Assembly (NCBI GenBank): GCA_937916565.1
Contig: CALFSR010000181.1
Location: forward strand, 1 to 17,501
Direction of reading: 5' to 3'
Length of the DNA: 17,501 bases
DNA from: an uncultured Bacillota bacterium
GTDB lineage: Bacteria; Bacillota; Limnochordia; Limnochordales; ZCTH02-B6
A program made the position numbers and the translations under genes. The stretch's first letter is position 1. Every line of letters starts with the position of its first letter. The notes under the pieces were generated by a model. It saw only the letters and a list, made by a program, of their open reading frames with translations, was not told the origin of the DNA and did not search any database. Below are positions 1-7,291 of the stretch, in pieces.

Positions 1-1008
1 GCCCTGACGGCGCTGGCCTTCATCATCGGCATCTTCGCCTCGGTGCTGCTGCACGAGTTCGGCCACGCCCTGGCCGCCCGGCGGTACGGGATTCGCACGC
101 CCGACATCACCCTATTGCCCATCGGCGGCGTGGCGCGGCTGGAGCGGCTCCCCGAGCGGCCGGCCGAGGAGCTGGTGGTGGCGCTCGCCGGGCCGGCGGT
201 CAACGTCGCCATCGCGGCGGTCTTGTACGTAGTACTTTTGGTGATGGGGTGGTCCAACCCGCTCAGCGGTTTCAGCCTTGTGGGCGGGAGCCTCCTCGCG
301 CAACTTCTGGTCACGAACCTGTGGCTCGCCGTGTTTAACCTGATCCCCGCGTTTCCCATGGACGGCGGCCGGGTGCTGCGGGCCGTGCTCGCGGCGTGGC
401 TCGGGCACGCCCGGGCGACGCAGGTAGCGGCCTCGGTGGGTCAGGCGTTTGCGTTTCTGTTTGTGCTGGCTGGTTTTTTTCTCAATCCCATGCTCATCTT
501 CATCGGCCTGTTTATTTACCTCGGCGCCGAGAGCGAAGCTTCCACGGCGGTGCTGCGGGATTTCGCCGAGTCGATGCCGGTGACGGGCGTCATGGTGACC
601 GACGTGCGGCCCCTGCACCAGCAGGCGCCCTTGTCGGAGGCGGTGGAGGCGCTCTTGCGGGGATCTCAAACAGAGTTTCCCGTCGTGGACGGGTACGGAC
701 GGGTGTGCGGGATTCTCGGGCGGGAGGACATGATCCGCGCCTTGCGCACGCTGGGGCCTGATGTCGCGGTGGCGGAGGTGATGCAGGCCAACGTGCCCGT
801 GGTGCTCTGGACCGAGATGCTGCACGCCGTGTTTCCGCGGATGATGGACGGCAAGTACCCGGCGCTGCCCGTGGTGGATGGAACCGGGCGGCTCGTGGGC
901 CTTTTGACCCGGGACAACTTGGCGGAGGTGCTCATGGTGCACAGCGCCATGACCCAGCAGCAAAGAGGTGCCGGCGGCCGTTTTGACGGCACGGGGCGGG
1001 TCTGGTGA
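1..1008 (+). CDS. Site-2 (M50) intramembrane metalloprotease with C-terminal CBS pair (5' end outside window)
   Basis: The reading frame is open from base 1, so the start codon and the first membrane segment lie upstream. A GTG at 43 falls just before the catalytic motif and is not a credible start. The zinc-binding HEFGH motif is at 52-66. The second M50 motif, an N..P...DGG pattern (FNLIPAFPMDGGR), is at 334-372, with the Asn codon at 337 and the Asp codon at 361. Hydrophobic segments lie between and after these motifs. The last third, from about base 570, reads as two CBS repeats, each with the hydrophobic FPVVDG/LPVVDG strand followed by G.LGREDM or GLLTRDNL. Family members cut substrates within the membrane, and the CBS pair probably senses a nucleotide (family knowledge). 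Its own substrate is unknown. It ends 7 bases before the first permease, so it may share that transcript. Confidence 0.92.
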   Translation, partial: ALTALAFIIGIFASVLLHEFGHALAARRYGIRTPDITLLPIGGVARLERLPERPAEELVVALAGPAVNVAIAAVLYVVLLVMGWSNPLSGFSLVGGSLLAQLLVTNLWLAVFNLIPAFPMDGGRVLRAVLAAWLGHARATQVAASVGQAFAFLFVLAGFFLNPMLIFIGLFIYLGAESEASTAVLRDFAESMPVTGVMVTDVRPLHQQAPLSEAVEALLRGSQTEFPVVDGYGRVCGILGREDMIRALRTLGPDVAVAEVMQANVPVVLWTEMLHAVFPRMMDGKYPALPVVDGTGRLVGLLTRDNLAEVLMVHSAMTQQQRGAGGRFDGTGRVW

Positions 1009-1015
1009 TGCGAGT

Positions 1016-2410
1016 ATGGTGATGGCCCGGCGGCGCAGCGTGGTGTGGCTGGGCGTCTTGAAGCTCTCCGCCCGCCAGCTGCGGCAGCGGTGGCTTGAAA
1101 GCGCTCTCATCCTCCTTGGGATCGGGCTCGGCGTCGGCGTGCTGACGACGGGCCAGACGCTGGTGACGTTCCAGACGGTGGGCCTGCTCGAGCTGGTGGC
1201 CCAGACGTCGCCGTCGTGGCGGGCGGTGACGGTGCGGCCGGCGCAGGTGGACGTGACGAGCCAGTTTTTTGGCACGCAGTCGGTGCCGGCGGTGCCGGTG
1301 ACGTTTGACGCCATGGAGCCGCCGGTGGAGCTGAGCCTGGCCGACGTGCTGGCCGTCCGGGACGAGGTGCCCGGGGTGGCGCTGGCCACGGTGGAGGCTG
1401 TGTGGCGTCAAGGCCCGGTGGTGGCCGTCGACGACTTGCCGCCGCTCGGGCCGGGGCAGCCGCAGCTGCTGGCGGAAGCGGTCACGCCCGACGAGTTCGC
1501 CTTCCGGGGAATCCGGTTTCTCGCCGGCGGTCCTTTCACGTGGGACGATCTGCTCGCGGGCCGGCCGTACATCGTGCTGGATGAGGCGAGCGCCCGGCGG
1601 CTTTTCCCGGATGCCGCGCCGGCGGATGTGGTCGGGCGGACGTTGACGGAGACGTCCGGGTCCCAAGGCTCCCGCTGGCAGGTCATCGGCGTGGCGGCGC
1701 CCGAGGAGGGCCTCCTGGCGTCCTTTATGCCATGGGCGCAGGGGGGCGATGTGGGGCACGGTTACGTCCCGGCGGCGGTGCAGCCGTGGCTTTCGGCCTC
1801 GGGCGGTACGTACGACCCCCTGGCGACCACGTTTGGCGCGGTCTATTTCACCCCCGAGAATGAGCGCTTGACATCGCAGCTCGTGGCTGCCATCGAGGCG
1901 TACTTCAGCCAGAAGTACGGGGCGGGCCGGGTGGAGGTGCGCAACCCGGAGGTCGAGAGGGAAGAGGCCATCAGCTGGATCCAGCCCGCGGCCACGGCGC
2001 TCCTGGTGCTGGCGGGGCTCGGCCTGCTCATCGCCGCGGTCAACATTTTGAACCTGTTTACGGCCCGGGTGCTGCGGCGCCAGCGCATTATCGGCACGAG
2101 CATGGCGCTGGGGGCGAGCCGGGGCTTGCTGTTTTGGCAGACGGCCAGTGAGGCGTTGCTTCTCGGCGTTACCGGGAGCCTGCTCGGCTTGGGGCTCGCG
2201 TCGGGGCTCGTGTCGGCGCTGCGGCTTTTTCTTATGCAGCAGATGGGCGGAGGCGAGCTCGTGGAGGGTATCTACGGGAGTTTCGGCTTGAGCCTCGGCG
2301 ACGCGTTGGTGGGTCTTGGCACGGGCGTGGCGTTGAGCCTTTTGTTTGGGCTGTACCCGGCGCTCTTGGGGTCGCGGCAGGATCCGGTGGAAGCGCTGCG
2401 GGTGGAGTAG
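1016..2410 (+). CDS. MacB/FtsX-type ABC transporter permease (first of two)
   Basis: This 464-residue protein has the MacB architecture without an attached ATPase. There is one N-terminal membrane helix (about residues 28-45), a large extracytoplasmic MacB-type core domain (about 45-310), and then a C-terminal FtsX domain with three further helices from about residue 325. It ends with PVEALRVE, the usual closing motif of this permease family. The frame is open back to a GTG at 968, but that start would overlap the protease gene. ATG 1016 or ATG 1022 fits the positively charged stretch before helix 1. No strong ribosome binding site decides between them, and coupling to the protease stop at 1008 is possible. 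It probably pairs with the next permease as a heterodimer energised by the ATPase at 5401. The function of the transported substrate is unknown. Confidence 0.9.
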   Translation: MVMARRRSVVWLGVLKLSARQLRQRWLESALILLGIGLGVGVLTTGQTLVTFQTVGLLELVAQTSPSWRAVTVRPAQVDVTSQFFGTQSVPAVPVTFDAMEPPVELSLADVLAVRDEVPGVALATVEAVWRQGPVVAVDDLPPLGPGQPQLLAEAVTPDEFAFRGIRFLAGGPFTWDDLLAGRPYIVLDEASARRLFPDAAPADVVGRTLTETSGSQGSRWQVIGVAAPEEGLLASFMPWAQGGDVGHGYVPAAVQPWLSASGGTYDPLATTFGAVYFTPENERLTSQLVAAIEAYFSQKYGAGRVEVRNPEVEREEAISWIQPAATALLVLAGLGLLIAAVNILNLFTARVLRRQRIIGTSMALGASRGLLFWQTASEALLLGVTGSLLGLGLASGLVSALRLFLMQQMGGGELVEGIYGSFGLSLGDALVGLGTGVALSLLFGLYPALLGSRQDPVEALRVE

Positions 2411-2421
2411 GGAGTGCGGTT

Positions 2422-3720
2422 ATGAGCGCGTTTTGGATTCGCCTGCGCCGCAACTGGTTCCGCAACTTGCTGGCCATCCTCCAGGTGGCGCTTGCCATCG
2501 CCGCCGTGACAGCGGTGCTCGGGGAAGTGGTGCCCGTGTTGCGGGCGGGCTCCGAGCCTGAGACGGTTCCGTTTTCCGTCCGCTACGCGGTGCGGGAAGG
2601 CTTTGCCACATGGGGATTTCCCGTGTTTGGGCCGTCGGATGCGGAGTACCTCGTGCAGGAGGCCGGGAGCGTCCAGGCCGCTACGTGGTACCAATCCCGG
2701 TTTCCCAGCGCCATCCGGGTCGGCGACCAGCGCTACGTGGTGCGGGGCGAGGCCAGCGTTGACCTGGGGTTTGAGCAGGTCATGAACTTGCGCATGGTAG
2801 CGGGCAACTTCTTTACCGCGGCCGACGTGGCCGCGGATCAGCCCCGGGTGGCCATCGTGTCCGAGGCGCTGGCGTGGGCGGTCTTTGGTTCGGTGGACGT
2901 TGTCGGCAGCGTGATCAACGTGCGGCCCATGGAGGAAGCCCAGCTGCTGGCGGGCTACGCGCCGCCGGTGGACGCCGCCGCCGTTTATGGGGCGCCGGGG
3001 ATGGACGTGCAGATCATCGGCGTTTTCGCGCCGCCGGCGGGTGCGCGGTACCTTGGATTCCCGTTTACGACGCCCATCGAGATCTTGTTGCCGGTGTCGG
3101 CCGCTGATGATCCGAATAAGGTCGAGGGGCAGATGTACGTGGTGGCCCGGCCCGGCATGGACCAGGCGCTGGTGGAGGAGGTGCGGGCGCTGCTTTCGGC
3201 CCGCATCGCGGGGCGGCCTGCAACGGCGCAGACGGTGCAGGGCCGCTCGCCCGAAATCCTCATCGAAGCCGGCACGTCCATGCAGTCGTTGCGGGAAGCG
3301 CAGCTGGAGGGGCTGCAGCTTTTGGCGGCCATGGGCATGGCGGCGCTGGTCGTTTCGGGCATCGCGATGTTTACGACGACGCTGGCCAACTTGGCGCAGC
3401 GCACCCGCTACATCGGCCTAAGCCGCGCCCTGGGCGCGACGCGGTCGCGGGTTGTGCGGGACGCGGTGACGGAGGCGGCTTTGATGGCGGGCTTGGGCGG
3501 GGTGCTCGGCGTCGTCTTTGCCTATCCCATGCGGCAGCTCATCATCCGGCCCCTGATGGACAGCTCCATTGGGACGCCGGCGGGCGCGGTGGATGTGCTG
3601 ATCGTGGGACTGCTGGGCGTGCTTCTGGCCATGGCGGTCGGCGCCGCGGCGGCGCTCTACCCGGCGTGGACGGTGGCCCGGATGTCGCCGGCGGAGGCTT
3701 GGCGGGAGGGACGGTTGTGA
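2422..3720 (+). CDS. MacB/FtsX-type ABC transporter permease (second of two)
   Basis: This 432-residue protein has the same layout as its upstream neighbour. A basic N-terminus (RLRRNWFRN) and one membrane helix (about residues 14-36) lead into an extracytoplasmic MacB-type core. A C-terminal FtsX domain follows, beginning near residue 300 (the ALVVSGIAMF stretch) with R.RYIGLSRALGATR after the first helix. It closes with SPAEAWREGRL. ATG 2422 lies 11 bases after the previous stop and has a purine-rich GGGAG just upstream. The sequence is clearly different from permease 1, so this is not a recent duplication. Two unlike permeases with a separate ATPase suggest a heterodimer, unlike the fused homodimeric MacB of Escherichia coli. 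Its stop TGA at 3718-3720 shares one base with the next start. Confidence 0.9.
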   Translation: MSAFWIRLRRNWFRNLLAILQVALAIAAVTAVLGEVVPVLRAGSEPETVPFSVRYAVREGFATWGFPVFGPSDAEYLVQEAGSVQAATWYQSRFPSAIRVGDQRYVVRGEASVDLGFEQVMNLRMVAGNFFTAADVAADQPRVAIVSEALAWAVFGSVDVVGSVINVRPMEEAQLLAGYAPPVDAAAVYGAPGMDVQIIGVFAPPAGARYLGFPFTTPIEILLPVSAADDPNKVEGQMYVVARPGMDQALVEEVRALLSARIAGRPATAQTVQGRSPEILIEAGTSMQSLREAQLEGLQLLAAMGMAALVVSGIAMFTTTLANLAQRTRYIGLSRALGATRSRVVRDAVTEAALMAGLGGVLGVVFAYPMRQLIIRPLMDSSIGTPAGAVDVLIVGLLGVLLAMAVGAAAALYPAWTVARMSPAEAWREGRL

Positions 3721-5408
3721 TGGCGGATAGAACCGGACCGCCTTTGGGCGATTTCAACCGGCCGATCTTTGGCGACCGGCGGGGGCGGGGCGCGGCGGCG
3801 CGGCGCCGGCCCCAGGCGGCACCGGGCGCGCCCGCCGCGCCGAGCACGCCGGGAGCGCCGGGCACGCAGGCGCCGCCGCGTACGCCAGCGCCGCCGAGCA
3901 CGCCAGCGCCGACGGGCACGCCAGCGCCGACGGGCACGCCAGCGCCGACGGGCACGCCTTCTGCGCCGGCGGCGCCGGTGTCGCCCGCGGCAGGCGCCGT
4001 GCCTGCGGCTCAGCCTTCGGCCCGGCCGCCCGTCATCCCGGGCAAGCCCATCGCGCCCGGGGCGGGCGGCGCTCGGGGCCAGGGCGGCGGCGCGCCGCTC
4101 GTGATGGGAAAGCCCGTGCGCCAGCGCCGGCGGTTGGGGCTGCAGGTGCAGTTTCTTTTGTTCGGCCTCTTAATCATGGCGGGCGTCGCCTTCGCCGCCT
4201 ACTATTTCCTCCGCCCGGCCGACACCCGCTACGTGCTGGACAGCTACCAGTACACGACGGTCACCCGGCGGTCGTTCCGTGACCTTATCGTCGGCACCGG
4301 TTCGGTCACCCCCGACACGGTGGTCGTCTTTAGCGCCCCGGCTCCGGCCCGGGTCACGGCAATTCACGTGGAGCCCGGCGACGACGTGGTGCAAGGGCAA
4401 GTGCTGCTCGAACTCGTTTCCGACGACTTGACCGACCGGGTGGAGGCGGCCCGGGGCGACCTGGAGCGGGCTCGGCTCGAAGCCGAACAGCACCGGCTGA
4501 GCCGCGAGAACGACATTGCCCTCAAGCGCCGCGAGCTCGCCGACGCCGCGCAAGCCTTGGCGGCGGCGGAGCAGCGGCTGCCGGCTTTGGAGGAGCTTTA
4601 CACCCTGGGCGGCGTTTCCGAAAAGGAGCTGCAGGACGCCCGCGACGCGGCGGCGCAAGAGCGGGCGCGGGTGCAGCGGGCGACGGAGGCTTTGGCTTTG
4701 GCCGAGCAGCAGGCGGTTCTCGCCGAAGAGCAGGCCCAGCGCAACCTGCTCAACCTCGAGCGCCAGCTGAGCCGCCTCGAGGAGCAGCTGGACGCCCTCA
4801 CCGTCCGCGCCGACGTGGACGGCCGTATCCTCGCACTTTCCGCCCGGGTCGGGCAGCACGTGGAGCGGGGGACGGAGCTCGTGCGCTACGCGGACATCCG
4901 CCGCCAGCACGTGGAAACGACCGTCACGCCGGAGCAGGCGGGCCGGCTTGCTCCGGGAGCGCGCGCCCTCGTGCGCCTGGGCGGGCGCGAGTTCCCGGCG
5001 TCTATCGCCTTTGTGGCGCCCCAGGCCACGACCGCGCAAGGCGCCCAAGGTTCGCAGCAGCGCACCGCCGTGCCCGTGCGCCTTGCCGTGGATCCGGAGC
5101 TGTCCCGGGAGCTGTGGCCGTTTGCCGAGGTGGCCGTCGAGATCGAGCTGGGCGTGCGGCCGGACCGGCCGGCGCTGCCTCGCGGCCCGTTCTTTACGAC
5201 GGGCGACGCCGCTTTTGTGTACGTCATCGCGGCCGACGGCCGCACGGCCGAACGGCGGGACGTGCGCTACGGCGCGGTGGACGGGCAGTGGATCGAGGTC
5301 GTGGACGGGCTTGACCCCGGCGAACGCATCGTCTACAGCTCCTACAGCGCATTCCGCACCCATCGCACCATCGACCTGGTGCCGGAGGGGGGAAGAGCCG
5401 TTGACTGA
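3720..5408 (+). CDS. HlyD/MacA-family membrane fusion (adaptor) protein with long proline-rich cytoplasmic tail
   Basis: This 562-residue adaptor would link an inner-membrane ABC transporter to a TolC-type channel. The start is ATG 3720, overlapping the previous stop by one base and preceded by GGGAGG at 3704-3709. Residues 1 to about 135 are low-complexity Pro/Ala/Gly/Arg, including three perfect copies of a TPAPTG unit. One membrane helix follows at about residues 139-163, after RQRRR. The extracytoplasmic part has a split lipoyl/biotinyl domain (halves near residues 190-240 and 360-395), a long coiled-coil hairpin rich in Glu, Arg, Ala and Leu (about 240-360), and beta-barrel and membrane-proximal domains to the end. 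MacA-like proteins are usually nearer 370-400 residues, and the excess is the N-terminal tail. The function of the tail is unknown. Low-complexity GC-rich sequence can be mistranslated, but the repeat keeps frame with the conserved domains. Confidence 0.9.
   Translation: MADRTGPPLGDFNRPIFGDRRGRGAAARRRPQAAPGAPAAPSTPGAPGTQAPPRTPAPPSTPAPTGTPAPTGTPAPTGTPSAPAAPVSPAAGAVPAAQPSARPPVIPGKPIAPGAGGARGQGGGAPLVMGKPVRQRRRLGLQVQFLLFGLLIMAGVAFAAYYFLRPADTRYVLDSYQYTTVTRRSFRDLIVGTGSVTPDTVVVFSAPAPARVTAIHVEPGDDVVQGQVLLELVSDDLTDRVEAARGDLERARLEAEQHRLSRENDIALKRRELADAAQALAAAEQRLPALEELYTLGGVSEKELQDARDAAAQERARVQRATEALALAEQQAVLAEEQAQRNLLNLERQLSRLEEQLDALTVRADVDGRILALSARVGQHVERGTELVRYADIRRQHVETTVTPEQAGRLAPGARALVRLGGREFPASIAFVAPQATTAQGAQGSQQRTAVPVRLAVDPELSRELWPFAEVAVEIELGVRPDRPALPRGPFFTTGDAAFVYVIAADGRTAERRDVRYGAVDGQWIEVVDGLDPGERIVYSSYSAFRTHRTIDLVPEGGRAVD
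3899..3952 (+). repeat. Three perfect tandem copies of an 18-base unit
   Basis: The unit beginning CACGCCAGCGCCGACGGG is repeated exactly at 3899-3916, 3917-3934 and 3935-3952. A degenerate fourth copy lies just upstream at 3881-3898. It sits within the adaptor gene and encodes TPAPTG repeats in the disordered cytoplasmic tail. The length is a multiple of three, so copy-number change would alter tail length without shifting the frame. Confidence 0.95.
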
Positions 5409-6174
5409 CCACACCGACGCTTGGACCGATGACGTCCCTTTGATCGAGCTCGTGCAGGTCAGCAAGGTGTACGACAACCTCAAGGAGCCCGTCGTTGCCC
5501 TCCGGGACGTGACCTTGGCCATGTACCGGGGCGAGTTCGTGTCCATCATGGGCCGCTCGGGTTCGGGCAAGTCGACGCTGCTCAACATCCTCGGCCTGCT
5601 GGACCGGCCGAGCCACGGCGAGTACCTGCTGGAAGGCGTCGACATCAACACGCTCAAAGATGCGGAGCTGGCCCGCATCCGGCGGGACCACTTCGGTTTC
5701 ATCTTTCAAAGCTACAACTTGTTTCCCGAGCTGACCGCGACGGAAAACGTGGAAGTGCCCATGATCTACGCCGGCGTCCCGGCCCGCCAGCGGCGGGAAC
5801 GGGCGCGGGCGCTCCTCGAGCACGTCGGCTTGGGCCATCGCCTCGACCACCGGCCCATGGAGATGTCCGGCGGCGAGCAGCAGCGGGTCGCCATCGCCCG
5901 CGCTTTGGCCAACTCGCCGTCGCTGCTCTTGGCCGACGAGCCGACGGGCAACTTGCCCACCGAACAGGGACGGCAGATCATGGAGTCCATCGCCCAGCTC
6001 AACGAACTGGGCATGACGGTCATCGTCGTCACCCACGACCCGGGGATCGCCCGGTGGGGGACGCGGCTCATCACCTTGGCCGACGGGCAGCTCATCGGCG
6101 ATGAGTTCATTCCGGAAACCGAGCGGCAACGGCTGCAGATGGAGGAGGCGGATCACCATGAGCAAGTGGGCTAG
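5401..6174 (+). CDS. MacB/LolD-type ABC transporter ATPase with an unusual D-loop
   Basis: This is the 257-residue nucleotide-binding subunit for the two permeases. All core motifs are present: Walker A GRSGSGKST at residues 51-59 (Lys57), Q-loop Gln103, signature MSGGEQQR (Ser155), Walker B LLLADE (Asp179, Glu180) and the H-loop His212. The D-loop reads TGNLPTEQG, with Pro186 where MacB/LolD-type ATPases normally have Asp. TTG 5401 is chosen as the start. It follows a purine-rich GGAGGGGGGAAG stretch and overlaps the end of the adaptor gene by eight bases. The open frame extends further upstream, but that part translates antifamily, Arg/Pro-rich sequence inside the adaptor gene. The protein ends with a charged tail after the catalytic domain. 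The ATPase is separate from both permeases, unlike the fused MacB. Confidence 0.93.
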   Translation: MTDHTDAWTDDVPLIELVQVSKVYDNLKEPVVALRDVTLAMYRGEFVSIMGRSGSGKSTLLNILGLLDRPSHGEYLLEGVDINTLKDAELARIRRDHFGFIFQSYNLFPELTATENVEVPMIYAGVPARQRRERARALLEHVGLGHRLDHRPMEMSGGEQQRVAIARALANSPSLLLADEPTGNLPTEQGRQIMESIAQLNELGMTVIVVTHDPGIARWGTRLITLADGQLIGDEFIPETERQRLQMEEADHHEQVG

Positions 6175-7291
6175 AGCCGGACGTTGGCCGGCCGTGTTGG
6201 GGCTGCTGCTGGTGCTTTTCGCCGCGCCCGCCGGGGCGCAGGAGGATGCTCAAAGTTGGGCCCAGGCGATCCGGCTCACGGTGGCCGACGCCGTTCAGCA
6301 CGCCCTGGTGCGGGCGCCGGAGCTGGCCCTGGCCCGTCTTGCCGTGGCCGAAGCCGACATCGGCCTGCGGGAAGCGGTCATCGGGCGCCTCGCGGGCCAG
6401 CCCGAATCCGCCTACCAGCAGGCCCGGGACAAGGTGCAGGAAGCTCGCGACGGCTACACCGACCAGCTGGTGCAGGTGGCCCTCAAGGTCGAAGAGGCGT
6501 ACTACAACGTTCTCCGCACCGGCGAGCTCCTGCAAATCCAGCAAGGAAACCAGGAGCAGGCCGACCGGCAGCTGGCCGTGGCCCGGGCCCGGTTTGAAGC
6601 GGGGCTCATCGCCCGGCAGGATTTCCTCGAGGCCGAGCTGAGCCACGCGCAAAGCCTGGCCAGCCTGGAGAACGCTCGCCGCAGCCACGTGGACGCCCGG
6701 CGGCAGCTGGCCGAGCTCATGGGGATGCCGGAGGACGCCCCGGTTGTCCTGGTGGAGGAAGTCGCCTTTGCCCCCTTGAGCCTGAGCCTTGAGGACGCCC
6801 TCGCGGAAGCCGTCGCCCAGCGGGCTGAAGTGCTGCGGGCGGCCAGGGCCGTGGAGCAGGCCCGGAGGGATGTGGCCCATGCCGACACCCCGTACGCGGC
6901 GCCCGTGGAGCTGGTGCGGGCCCGCCTCAACCTCGAGCGGGCCGAGATCCAGTACGAGCAGGCCCGCACCCAGGTTATCCAGCAGGTGCGGCAGGAGTGG
7001 TACGGGCTGCAGGACGCCCAGCGCAAGGTGGAGATGAGCCGCCGCCAGGAGGAGCTCACCCGCACCCGGGCCGAGATAAGCCGGGCCCGCTACGAAGCCG
7101 GCCTCATCTCGCTGCTCGACCTCCTCAAGGATGAAGCGTCCTACGCGCAAGCCCGGCTCGACGCCGCCGGCGCCGTCTGGGACTACAACCTGGCCAAGGC
7201 CCGCTTCCTGCGCACCTTGGGCCGGCCGGAGCTGCCGCCGCTGCCGGAGGAAATCGCCGCGTACATGGCCGGCTGGGAGGACCTCGAGTGA
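6158..7291 (+). CDS. TolC-family protein, short form apparently lacking the beta-barrel strands
   Basis: The 377-residue product starts at ATG 6158 behind a strong GGAGGAGG (6141-6148) and overlaps the ATPase gene by 17 bases. A signal peptide is clear: basic start, hydrophobic stretch (AVLGLLLVLFAAPAG), then a likely cleavage after GAQ near residue 26. The rest is nearly all helical and shows the internal duplication of TolC-family proteins. Both halves carry the family pattern of a helix followed by A.A.ARFEAGLI..QDFLEAE (first half) or ISRARYEAGLISLLDLLKDE (second half). Between the paired helices, where outer-membrane members have a beta-hairpin of some 40-50 residues, only about 16 residues separate the helices (around IGRLAGQPESAYQQ). 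The same is true of the second half. It would therefore make the periplasmic tunnel but not an obvious membrane pore. Confidence 0.85.
   Translation: MSKWARAGRWPAVLGLLLVLFAAPAGAQEDAQSWAQAIRLTVADAVQHALVRAPELALARLAVAEADIGLREAVIGRLAGQPESAYQQARDKVQEARDGYTDQLVQVALKVEEAYYNVLRTGELLQIQQGNQEQADRQLAVARARFEAGLIARQDFLEAELSHAQSLASLENARRSHVDARRQLAELMGMPEDAPVVLVEEVAFAPLSLSLEDALAEAVAQRAEVLRAARAVEQARRDVAHADTPYAAPVELVRARLNLERAEIQYEQARTQVIQQVRQEWYGLQDAQRKVEMSRRQEELTRTRAEISRARYEAGLISLLDLLKDEASYAQARLDAAGAVWDYNLAKARFLRTLGRPELPPLPEEIAAYMAGWEDLE

Noticed and set aside
3899..3952. Tandem 18-base repeats as a CRISPR array
   Set aside because: The copies are directly adjacent with no spacers, keep the reading frame and encode a proline-rich tail.
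4170..5702. Long open frame on the minus strand opposite the adaptor and ATPase genes
   Set aside because: High G+C content leaves antisense frames open. Its translation is Arg/His/Pro-rich without any domain, and the plus strand holds clear adaptor and ATPase motifs.
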